DNA of 5,856 nt from Syntrophaceae bacterium UBA2192 (GCA_002327315.1 DCVI01000044.1:1-5856); one strand, 5' to 3'. Positions 1 through 5,513 are shown, numbered from the stretch's first letter. The notes: generated by a model not told the origin, from the letters alone. Translations and numbers: made by a program.

Positions 1-20
1 ATTACAATGCATACATTAGA

Positions 21-35
21 TGACAATAGATGTCA
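21..35. promoter_or_regulatory. Possible operator: small inverted repeat upstream of thioesterase gene
   Basis: TGACA (21-25) and TGTCA (31-35) form perfect 5-bp inverted arms around a 5-base spacer. The same stretch is also a near direct repeat, TAGATGACA (17-25) and TAGATGTCA (27-35). A TACAAT sequence at 3-8 resembles a -10 box, but its -35 partner would lie outside the window. The position ahead of the thioesterase gene suits a repressor site. The arms are short enough to arise by chance, so this is only a candidate. Confidence 0.2.
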
Positions 36-130
36 AGGAATGAGGATATGCGGGTCAACCTTGACGTCGGCACGGTTAAGGAGGAAGGGAGCCTGTCTGC
101 GGTTTATCGATTCAAATCCGAGAACGTGGA

Positions 131-143
131 AGGAGAACAGGAG
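131..143 (+). promoter_or_regulatory. Ribosome binding site that decides the thioesterase start
   Basis: AGGAG at 131-135 lies 8 bases before the ATG at 144, and a second GGAG (140-143) abuts that ATG. The reading frame stays open upstream to an ATG at 30. ATG 48 also has an AGGA (36-39) 8 bases upstream. ATG 144 is preferred because the hotdog-domain homology begins right after it and the 38 upstream residues do not look like part of the fold. Confidence 0.55.
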
Positions 144-605
144 ATGACGACGGCCTTTGTGAAGACGTTCAGCGTCCGCTGGGGCGATATGGATTTCAAC
201 GCCCACATGAAGAACACAGCCTACCTCGATATCTCCGGGGATGTGCGGATGATGTACTTCGCGGAGAACGGCTTCCCCATGAGCGAGTTCGTGCGGCTCA
301 AGGTGGGGCCGGTCGTGATGCGAGACGAGATCGATTACTTTCGTGAACTTCGGCTGCTCGAGCCCATCAGCGTCAACCTGACCCTGGCGGGACTGAGCGA
401 GGATGCCTCGCGGTTCTATCTGCGCAATGAATTTTTCAGGGAAGACGGCAAGTGCGCCGCCCGCGTCACCAGCATGGGCGGGTGGATGGACCTGGCCGCC
501 CGGAAGCTGACGACACCTCCGGTCAAGCTGGCCGAGGTTCTCCATGCCCTGGTGAAAAGCGACGATTTCCAGGCCCTGGACTCCAGCATCCGCAAGGCAA
601 AATAA
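144..605 (+). CDS. Acyl-CoA thioesterase, 4HBT/YbgC-like hotdog family
   Basis: The 153-residue product has the size of a single hotdog-fold thioesterase. Such enzymes hydrolyse acyl-CoA thioesters to the free acid and CoA in the cytoplasm, usually as tetramers. Near the N-terminus the segment V11-R12-W13-G14-D15-M16-D17-F18-N19-A20-H21-M22-K23-N24 matches the family signature RxxDxDxxxHxNN seen in FadM and 4-hydroxybenzoyl-CoA thioesterase. D17 aligns with the catalytic aspartate, followed by the usual Y27-L28. The later strand with GPVVMRDEIDYFRELR fits the rest of the fold. The acyl substrate cannot be read from sequence. The 104 bases to the next gene include a separate promoter candidate, so the gene is probably transcribed on its own or with genes left of the window. 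A longer form starting at 48 or 30 would add 32 or 38 residues. Confidence 0.85.
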   Translation: MTTAFVKTFSVRWGDMDFNAHMKNTAYLDISGDVRMMYFAENGFPMSEFVRLKVGPVVMRDEIDYFRELRLLEPISVNLTLAGLSEDASRFYLRNEFFREDGKCAARVTSMGGWMDLAARKLTTPPVKLAEVLHALVKSDDFQALDSSIRKAK

Positions 606-657
606 ACTGGCAGGGACGACTATAGACTGCCATCCCGATGCAGGTTATTTAATGATC

Positions 658-673
658 CGGCCCGAAAGTTGCA
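658..673 (+). promoter_or_regulatory. Candidate sigma-54 (RpoN) promoter, -24/-12 elements
   Basis: CGGCCCG (658-664), four bases, then TTGCA (669-673) resembles the RpoN consensus TGGCACG-N4-TTGCA. The -12 element is exact, the -24 element matches 5 of 7, and the GG-N10-GC spacing (659-660 and 671-672) is correct. Transcription would start near 684. That leaves a leader of about 25 bases containing the GAGGG ribosome binding site (697-701) of the lipoprotein gene. No convincing sigma-70 promoter was seen in this gap. If the call is right, expression needs an enhancer-binding activator. Confidence 0.5.
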
Positions 674-709
674 ATCCTCCTGTTTATTACCTTACAGAGG
701 GAATCTGCC

Positions 710-961
710 ATGAAACACGTCTGCCGCCTGTTGACCTTTGTTTTCACGATGCTCTTTATCCTGAACTGCGGCTCCGGCAGCCCCGCGCCCAAAGCCAAGG
801 ACGTGCCACAGGGCCGGGCTGAGACCAAGGTGGTCGAGGGTGCAAGCGCTGCAGGTTATAACGGAAGCCAGATGCGTAAAAAAATTGACAAAGTTCTCGA
901 TCAAAACGACGAGCGAAACAAGGAAATCGAAAAGGGCGCCGCCGCGGCCGCGTCCAAGTAA
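710..961 (+). CDS. Small predicted lipoprotein of unknown function
   Basis: This 83-residue protein has a basic start (MKH, R6), a hydrophobic core (L7-L18) and a cysteine at 20, which together look like a lipoprotein signal peptide. The lipobox would be I17-L18-N19-C20. Asparagine at -1 is unusual, since Gly, Ala or Ser is normal, so lipidation is likely but not certain. Gly at +2 would not retain the protein in the inner membrane. After a Gly/Ser/Pro-rich linker, residues about 50-75 are highly charged and probably helical, and the protein ends in an alanine run. GAGGG at 697-701 lies 8 bases before the ATG. A strong terminator follows directly, so the gene appears monocistronic. I do not recognise a family and propose no function beyond a cell-envelope location. 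Confidence 0.7.
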   Translation: MKHVCRLLTFVFTMLFILNCGSGSPAPKAKDVPQGRAETKVVEGASAAGYNGSQMRKKIDKVLDQNDERNKEIEKGAAAAASK

Positions 962-973
962 TCGAACGGCCAC

Positions 974-1013
974 AAAAAAGGTCCGGAGCCATCGCCCCGG
1001 GCCTTTTTCTTTT
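974..1013. terminator. Bidirectional rho-independent terminator
   Basis: GGTCCGG (980-986) pairs with CCGGGCC (997-1003) in a 7-bp stem with one T-G wobble and a 10-base loop. It is flanked by six A (974-979) and by TTTTTCTTTT (1004-1013), so each strand has a U-tract after the stem. It sits 12 bases after the lipoprotein stop. It also lies downstream of the aldolase gene on the other strand, so it can end both converging units. Confidence 0.85.
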
Positions 1014-1016
1014 CTT

Positions 1017-1058
1017 TCACTAGCCACTGATCACTGGCCACTGGCCACTGGCCACTGC
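1017..1058. repeat. 7-bp tandem repeat, six units, consensus YCACTRN
   Basis: Six head-to-tail heptamers run without a gap: TCACTAG, CCACTGA, TCACTGG, CCACTGG, CCACTGG and CCACTGC. The array fills the space between the terminator and the aldolase stop codon. In the aldolase mRNA sense the first AGTG falls five bases after the stop codon. Function unknown. A similar array with 8-bp spacing follows the last gene of the window. Confidence 0.85.
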
Positions 1059-1061
1059 TTT

Positions 1062-2507
1062 TTATTCCCCTTCGTCAAAGGTCTCGGCCTTCTTTTCGCG
1101 CTTCACCGGGCCCTTGCCCGTCAGGCTTGCCGGGGCCGGGACGGGCACGTCGACGGGCTTGACGACCCTTGCCGTCACATTCTTCGTCTTGAAGACGGAA
1201 AGCTTGTCGAAGATGAAGAGAAACTTGTCTTCCAACTCCTTGCCGATGCCCTTCAGGACATTGGGCGGCAGGTTCCACATGTCCTTTTTGAAGGGGCCGA
1301 AGCCCTTTTTGCGGGTCTTGTAGATGAACTGCTCGTCGGTGTCCTTGGCGCCCTTCTCGCCTGCCAGGTCCCTGCGGATATAGTCGTAGATCTTCTCGCG
1401 AAGCGGCCCCGGGAAGAAGGTGCTGTCGTAGATCATATTCTGGAAGGCTGTAGCCAGGTGCACTTCGGCGGTGCCGCGCTTCGGGAAGTTGTCGAAGGCC
1501 TCGTCGGGCAGGGTCGAGGCCCCGTGCTGGACGGCGCCCGACATGCCGTACTCTTTCCGGGCCGCCTCGGAGAGGGTCTGCAGGGTGTCAAAGTCGAGCT
1601 TCACCTTGGCGATGCTTCCGTCGGGTAGGACCACGCCGCCGTGGGAGGTGCCCGTCTGTACACTGATCTTGCTGATCCCCTTGAGACCTTTGCCGCGCTT
1701 TGTCAGCTCCTTCAGGTAGCCGCCCATGAAGGCCCGGAGCTCCCCGACGGTGCTGTTCTTGCTGCCCACCTCTCCGATCTCGCCGCCCACGGAGACCTCG
1801 ACGCCCTTGGGCTGGATCTGGCGGATGAAGGCCGTGATGTCGGCGGCAATGGTGAAGTTGTTTCGCTGCTGCTCTTCCTCGGTGGGCTTGCTCAGGTCCA
1901 CCACGGTGGAGGAGTCGATGTCGATGTTGTAGAACCCGGCCTCGATGGCCTCGCGGATGAGTTCTTTCACGGAGTCCACTTCCTTCTGCGGCTCCACGGC
2001 GAATTTTTTCACGCCGATCTGGAAGTGATCGCCCTGCAGGAAAAGGGGCCCCCGCCAGCCCGTCTTGATGGCTGCGGCCGTGATGGCGCAGGCGTATTCG
2101 GAGGGGCGCTGCTCCGTGTAGCCGATCTCGGAGCGGGCGATCTCGAAGATGATGGGCCCGACGCTGCCCTTGAGGCCCGCACGGAAGATGGCCTGGGCCG
2201 TCTCATAGGTGAGGCCGCGGATGTTGATCGCGGGCACGGTGAAACCCTTTACCTCACTCCGGCCCATGGCCTCGTAGAGCGGCTGGATGGAGGAGGGCAG
2301 CACGCCGAGCTTGACGCCCGCCCTGCGGATGAGCCAGCGGGCGGCCTGCTTGACCCCCTCATCGTCCGACAGCACGGCCGAGTAGACGAGGTGGTCGATG
2401 AGCGATCCGCGAAGTTTCGCCTCGTCGAGGACCCGGACATTGTCCCTTTCTATCTTCAGGATGCCTTCGATCGCCCGTCTCAGCTGGTCGATGCTGCTAA
2501 AGAGCAT
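1062..2507 (-). CDS. fba: Class II fructose-bisphosphate aldolase, long divergent form
   Basis: The 481-residue product is expected to condense dihydroxyacetone phosphate and glyceraldehyde-3-phosphate to fructose-1,6-bisphosphate, or the reverse, using a divalent metal. Landmarks of the class II barrel appear in order. FTVPAINIRG (89-98) matches the family's PAFNV strand. D160-H161 correspond to the E. coli catalytic Asp109 and zinc ligand His110. E243 in GGEIGEVG matches the Glu174 region. H289 (SHGG) and H328 (QHGAST) match the two other zinc histidines. The motif that normally reads K-[VI]-N-[IV]-x-T-[DE] is EVHLATA here (348-354), so its asparagine is His350. The protein is longer than the usual 285-360 residues, with about 85 extra residues at the N-terminus and about 120 at the C-terminus, ending in a Pro/Lys-rich tail. 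The start at 2507 has AAAGGGGGA just upstream. The frame stays open further upstream, but only through the intergenic repeat and into fbp. It lies 91 bases after fbp on the same strand, which supports a gluconeogenic role. The exact substrate is inferred. Confidence 0.85.
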   Translation of the reverse strand: MLFSSIDQLRRAIEGILKIERDNVRVLDEAKLRGSLIDHLVYSAVLSDDEGVKQAARWLIRRAGVKLGVLPSSIQPLYEAMGRSEVKGFTVPAINIRGLTYETAQAIFRAGLKGSVGPIIFEIARSEIGYTEQRPSEYACAITAAAIKTGWRGPLFLQGDHFQIGVKKFAVEPQKEVDSVKELIREAIEAGFYNIDIDSSTVVDLSKPTEEEQQRNNFTIAADITAFIRQIQPKGVEVSVGGEIGEVGSKNSTVGELRAFMGGYLKELTKRGKGLKGISKISVQTGTSHGGVVLPDGSIAKVKLDFDTLQTLSEAARKEYGMSGAVQHGASTLPDEAFDNFPKRGTAEVHLATAFQNMIYDSTFFPGPLREKIYDYIRRDLAGEKGAKDTDEQFIYKTRKKGFGPFKKDMWNLPPNVLKGIGKELEDKFLFIFDKLSVFKTKNVTARVVKPVDVPVPAPASLTGKGPVKREKKAETFDEGE

Positions 2508-2521
2508 GAATCCCCCTTTGT

Positions 2522-2544
2522 GGGTGATGGATGAACATTCACCC
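2522..2544 (-). other. Small hairpin just upstream of the aldolase ribosome binding site
   Basis: GGGTGA (2522-2527) is the exact reverse complement of TCACCC (2539-2544), giving a 6-bp stem with an 11-base loop. In the fbp-aldolase transcript it ends about two bases before the AAAGGGGGA ribosome binding site (2511-2519). It could influence translation initiation or protect an RNA end. The short stem means chance is possible. Confidence 0.35.
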
Positions 2545-2577
2545 TCACCCCGACCCTCTCCCCTCAAGGGAGAGGGA
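2541..2577. repeat. REP-like palindromic element between fbp and fba
   Basis: CCCTCTCCC (2554-2562) and GGGAGAGGG (2568-2576) form a perfect 9-bp hairpin with a 5-base loop, preceded by CCCTCACCCCGA (2542-2553). From memory, this G/C-strand-asymmetric sequence type is scattered in intergenic regions of many proteobacterial genomes. No T-run follows the stem on either strand, so it does not look like an intrinsic terminator, and the transcript from fbp could continue into the aldolase gene. The stem could still stabilise mRNA ends or adjust relative expression of the two genes. Confidence 0.7.
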
Positions 2578-2598
2578 GACTGAATGGTGTATCGTGTC

Positions 2599-3546
2599 TT
2601 AGGCCAGGGATTCCCTTGCCTTCTCCACCTCGTAGCGGCTTCCGATGTAGATCGGCGCGCGGTGGTTGAGGCTTTCGGGCTTGATGGCCAGGATGTCCTG
2701 CTTGCCGTCGGTGGCCATGCCCCCGGCCTGTTCAGCCAGGAAGGCCATGGGCTGAAGCTCGAAGATGAGTCGGAGCTTTCCCTTTTCATCCTTTGTCGTG
2801 CCGGGGTATGTGAAAACGCCCCCCCGCTTGATCAGAATCTGGTTGATGTCGGGGACGAACCCGCCGCTGTAGCGCAACTTGTAGCCCTCGTTTTCCAGGA
2901 TCTCGACAAACTTGAGATGCCCGGGGAGCCATTCCTTGCGAAGCGCCCCGAGGCTGTAGATGGAACCCTTCTCGTCGAGGGTGATGTTTTCCTCCGAGAG
3001 AACATATTCGCCCTCGCGGTTGAGGACGAACTCGTGGGCGCCCTTGCCCGCCGAGTAGACCATCGTGATAAGCGGCCCGTAAGTGATGTACATGGCACCC
3101 ACCATGGTCTTGCGGCCCTCGGCGGCAAGCGGCGAGTCCTTGTGGATGCCGATGATCGTTCCTATTGCAAGATTCGTGTCCACGAGCGATGATCCGTCGA
3201 GGGGGTCTGCCGTGACGTAGTACTTGCTCGATGGGGCCTCGAAGGCGACGATGCGGTCCAGCTCCTCGGACAAGTAGGCTTTCACGAACCCCGAGTACTG
3301 GAGCTGGTTCTGGAGAATAATGTCGGCGCTCTTGTCGAGGGCGAGCTGCTCGTCTCCGTGGATGTTGCGCAGGCCCGCCAACTTGCGGTTCGATTCGTGG
3401 ATCTTGGCCGAGATGTATTTCCCCGTGATCGCGATCTGCCAGATGAGCCGCCTCAGGTCCATCTCGATGCCCGCCATCCACATGTGACGGCGCAGATCGA
3501 CGATGAATTGCGAGTAGTCCGATATGTTTCTGGAATTATTTGCCAT
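2599..3546 (-). CDS. fbp: Class I fructose-1,6-bisphosphatase
   Basis: The 315-residue cytoplasmic enzyme hydrolyses fructose-1,6-bisphosphate to fructose-6-phosphate and phosphate, the irreversible step of gluconeogenesis. Diagnostic motifs are present. S93-E94-E95 and D114-P-L-D117-G-S-S120 are the metal and phosphate site. R225-Y226-S-G-G is the substrate-binding strand. G256-K257-L-R-L followed by F262-E263-L-Q-P-M-A-F is the C-terminal signature, where the glutamate binds metal (Glu280 in the mammalian enzyme). Length is slightly below the E. coli enzyme (332). The N-terminal segment that carries the AMP site in well-studied members is divergent, so AMP inhibition cannot be assumed. The ATG at 3544-3546 has AGAGGAA about 8 bases upstream. 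It is the first gene of a two-gene unit with the aldolase and is divergent from the DUF3024 operon. Confidence 0.95.
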   Translation of the reverse strand: MANNSRNISDYSQFIVDLRRHMWMAGIEMDLRRLIWQIAITGKYISAKIHESNRKLAGLRNIHGDEQLALDKSADIILQNQLQYSGFVKAYLSEELDRIVAFEAPSSKYYVTADPLDGSSLVDTNLAIGTIIGIHKDSPLAAEGRKTMVGAMYITYGPLITMVYSAGKGAHEFVLNREGEYVLSEENITLDEKGSIYSLGALRKEWLPGHLKFVEILENEGYKLRYSGGFVPDINQILIKRGGVFTYPGTTKDEKGKLRLIFELQPMAFLAEQAGGMATDGKQDILAIKPESLNHRAPIYIGSRYEVEKARESLA

Positions 3547-3577
3547 GGGCCGTTCCTCTCATTCAAGTCTCCCGGAT

Positions 3578-3605
3578 GTTAAACAATTCGCGGCCTTTTT
3601 GACAA
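3578..3605 (-). promoter_or_regulatory. Candidate sigma-70 promoter for fbp-fba
   Basis: On the minus strand TTGTCA (3600-3605, 5 of 6 to the -35 consensus) is followed by 16 bases and TTTAAC (3578-3583, 4 of 6 to the -10 consensus). Transcription would start near 3571, giving a leader of about 25 bases that carries the fbp ribosome binding site. The sequence just upstream of the -10 is one arm of the shared inverted repeat. Confidence 0.4.
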
Positions 3606-3651
3606 GGAAATTCTGTCTTTGAGGCCGCAGTTTCGGGCTCGTGCGAATTGT
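3583..3651. repeat. Nested inverted repeats in the divergent promoter region
   Basis: ACAATTCGC (3583-3591) is the exact reverse complement of GCGAATTGT (3643-3651), with 51 bases between the arms. Nested inside, GCGGCCT (3590-3596) is the exact reverse complement of AGGCCGC (3622-3628). Each outer arm, read in its own direction of transcription, directly adjoins a candidate -10 element of fbp (minus) or of the DUF3024 operon (plus). This suggests a shared regulator binding both promoters, possibly with looping. Confidence 0.5.
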
Positions 3652-3659
3652 GATATAGG
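3651..3659 (+). promoter_or_regulatory. Possible extended -10 promoter for the DUF3024 operon
   Basis: TGATATAGG has the TGN extension followed by TATAGG (4 of 6 to the -10 consensus). The -35 region at about 3631-3636 (TTTCGG) is poor, as tolerated by extended -10 promoters. Transcription would begin near 3666, very close to the AAAAGGGAG ribosome binding site, so the leader would be short. Weak on its own. The support is its symmetry with the fbp promoter. Confidence 0.3.
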
Positions 3660-3679
3660 GTAACAAAAGGGAGAATGCC

Positions 3680-4030
3680 ATGGCGCTTTCGGAATTCACC
3701 CTGAAGCTGGTGGAAAAGAAACTCGGAGACTACTGCCGGGGGCGGGTCCACGAGGCGTTGTGCCACCGCGTGCGGATCGGCTATGCCATCGAGGGCGAGC
3801 TTGTGACGCTCTTCGAGGAGCGCCGCGGGCTGCTGGACCCCGAAAAATGGGTCCGGCTGGACATGGCCCGCTTCCGGTTCGACCCACGGACGAAAAAGTG
3901 GAGCCTCTACTACGTGGACACCGACTCGGTCTGGCACAGCTACTACCTGAAACCGAGAGCGGATTTCGAGATTTTTTTGAGAGAAATCGATGATGATCCC
4001 GTCCGCGTCTTCTGGTGGGGCCAGGGCTAA
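3680..4030 (+). CDS. DUF3024 family protein, function unknown
   Basis: This 116-residue cytoplasmic protein has no signal peptide or membrane segment. The overall pattern fits DUF3024 as I remember it: an N-terminal helix (LSEFTLKLVEKKLGDYC), a basic R29-x-x-L/I-like strand, a V42-T-L-F-E-E-R segment, then T71-K-K-W74-S-L-Y-Y and W85-H-S-Y-Y, and a C-terminal helix ending in D103-D-D-P. The conserved aromatic and His residues (W74, W85, H86) look like a functional surface. No biochemical activity is known to me for this family. GGGAG lies just upstream of the ATG at 3680. The 3' end overlaps the ModF-like gene by 41 bases, which points to translational coupling and a shared role. The family call is from memory of the domain and not from a search. 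Confidence 0.75.
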   Translation: MALSEFTLKLVEKKLGDYCRGRVHEALCHRVRIGYAIEGELVTLFEERRGLLDPEKWVRLDMARFRFDPRTKKWSLYYVDTDSVWHSYYLKPRADFEIFLREIDDDPVRVFWWGQG

Positions 4031-5513
4031 GCGCCTGCCCGCACCGGGAGACCCTTTCATAACACTCGAAGATGTGACCGTGCGCGTCAGGGACCGGTTC
4101 ATCCTGTCCGGCACTTCCTGGGCGATCCGTACCGGCGAGAGTTGGGCCATCTTGGGCGCCAACGGTGCCGGGAAGTCGTCGCTTGCCCGGGTCCTCATGG
4201 ACGACGTGCCGACTTCGCAGGGAACGGTTACGCGCCACCACCCCGATGCGGCCCGCGACCGCATCGGCTGGGTCTCTCCCGAGCTGCAGGAGTGGCTTCT
4301 CGGTGTGGAGGAAAACCGCGTTGAAGAAGGCGGCTGCGCCGGAAGGGACGGCGAGCCCGAAACGGCCCGCGAGACGATCCTCTCGGGCAGCCCGCCCGGC
4401 ATCGACGGCGCCCGCGCATATCGCAAGATCGTGAATCGGCTCGGGATCGGCTATCTTCAAGACAGACCCATGCGCCACCTCTCGACGGGCGAGATGCGCA
4501 AGGTGCTCATCGCCCGGGCCATGATGAAGTCCCCGCGGCTTGTCGTCCTCGACGAGCCCTTTGGCGGGATCGACGCCGACTCGCGCGAAGAGCTCCTCTC
4601 TCTTTTCAACAGCCTGATCAAAGGGGGCGTCCAGCTTGTCCTGGTGAGCCACCGCGCCGACGAGATCCCTGCGGCAATCGGCCATGTCCTGTGCGTGAAG
4701 GACTGCCGCGTGGTCCTCCAGGGAAGGCGCGAGGAAGTCCTTGCCGGCTGGCAGCGGATGAGCGACGATGACGAGCGGCCCGCGATATGCCTTCCCCGGG
4801 AGAAAACACGGGAAACGGAAGCGCCCGAAATCCTGGTCGAGATGAAGGGGGTGACGGTAAAGTTCGCCGATGTCACCATCCTCGACGGCCTGGATTGGAC
4901 GGTGAGGCGCGGCGAGAACTGGGCCGTGCTGGGCCCAAACGGGTCGGGCAAGACAACCCTTCTGAGTCTCATCACCGGCGACAATCTCCAGGGCTACGCC
5001 AACGAGATCCGGCTCTTCGGCATGCTCAAAGGATCCGGCGAGTCGCTCTGGGATATCCGGGAAAAGATCGGTGTGGTCTCATCGGAGTTGCAGGTGCGTT
5101 ACCGCAAGGGGATCCAGGTCCGGGACGTGGTGGCCTCGGGGCTTTTCGATTCCATCGGTCTTTTCCGCCGCCTGAGCCCGGAGGATCGCCGGATGGTGGA
5201 GGACTGGATGGACCTCCTGGGCATCCTGCCCATGGCGGAACGGGCTTTCGAAGGGCTCTCCTACGGGGAGCGGCGTATGGCGCTCATTGCCCGGGCGATG
5301 GTGAAGTCGCCCCTGCTGCTCATTCTCGACGAGCCCTGCCAGGGGCTGGACCCGGCAAACCGCAGGAAGATGCTGAAGCTGATCGACCGTATCGGCGCCG
5401 GGACCGGCACCCGGATCGTTTACGTGAGCCACTACGCCGACGAGATGCCCTCGTGCATCAACCGGGTGCTGCGCCTGGATCGATTGGGATCGGGGGGGAA
5501 AGAACCGTGCTGA
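3990..5513 (+). CDS. modF: ModF-like tandem ABC ATPase without membrane domain
   Basis: The 507-residue protein carries two complete ABC ATPase domains. Domain 1 has Walker A GANGAGKSS (56-64), a Q-loop at Q100, signature LSTGE (164-168), Walker B LVVLDEP (184-190) and the H-loop at H221. Domain 2 has Walker A GPNGSGKTT (315-323), signature LSYGE (423-427), Walker B LLILDEP (443-449) and H481. The segment around 375-392, with VRDVVASGLFDSIG, and the length (E. coli ModF about 490) match ModF, formerly PhrA. ModF is linked to molybdenum by its E. coli neighbourhood, but its action is poorly defined. The linker between domains is only about 30 residues, too short for an ABC-F ribosome factor. 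No permease, binding protein or ModE is beside it. ATG 3990 has GAGAG 6 bases upstream. ATG 3993 is the alternative. All catalytic residues are present, so both sites should hydrolyse ATP. Confidence 0.85.
   Translation: MMIPSASSGGARAKRLPAPGDPFITLEDVTVRVRDRFILSGTSWAIRTGESWAILGANGAGKSSLARVLMDDVPTSQGTVTRHHPDAARDRIGWVSPELQEWLLGVEENRVEEGGCAGRDGEPETARETILSGSPPGIDGARAYRKIVNRLGIGYLQDRPMRHLSTGEMRKVLIARAMMKSPRLVVLDEPFGGIDADSREELLSLFNSLIKGGVQLVLVSHRADEIPAAIGHVLCVKDCRVVLQGRREEVLAGWQRMSDDDERPAICLPREKTRETEAPEILVEMKGVTVKFADVTILDGLDWTVRRGENWAVLGPNGSGKTTLLSLITGDNLQGYANEIRLFGMLKGSGESLWDIREKIGVVSSELQVRYRKGIQVRDVVASGLFDSIGLFRRLSPEDRRMVEDWMDLLGILPMAERAFEGLSYGERRMALIARAMVKSPLLLILDEPCQGLDPANRRKMLKLIDRIGAGTGTRIVYVSHYADEMPSCINRVLRLDRLGSGGKEPC

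Noticed and set aside
608..632. TGGCAG/CTGCCA hairpin after the thioesterase as terminator
   Set aside because: The 6-bp stem has a 13-base loop and no following T-run, so it does not qualify as an intrinsic terminator.
1017..1058. CRISPR array
   Set aside because: The 7-bp units are contiguous with no spacers. It is a simple tandem repeat.
1641..2534. Plus-strand open frame of about 297 codons opposite the aldolase
   Set aside because: Repetitive Asp/Gly/Leu/His composition as expected for the complement of a GC-rich gene. The minus strand encodes the recognisable aldolase.
2508..2789. N-terminal extension of the aldolase frame by 94 residues
   Set aside because: It would read through the REP-like palindrome and into the 3' end of fbp on the same strand. 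The ATG at 2507 has a good ribosome binding site.
3696..4685. Long antisense open frame of about 329 codons over the DUF3024 and ModF-like genes
   Set aside because: It mirrors codon structure of clearly homologous plus-strand genes, is rich in Arg/Pro/Ala/Gly, and shows no recognisable domain. Typical GC-rich shadow frame.
3990..5513. ABC-F ribosome-associated factor as identity of the tandem ATPase
   Set aside because: The interdomain linker is about 30 residues, much shorter than in ABC-F proteins, and the second half matches ModF motifs.
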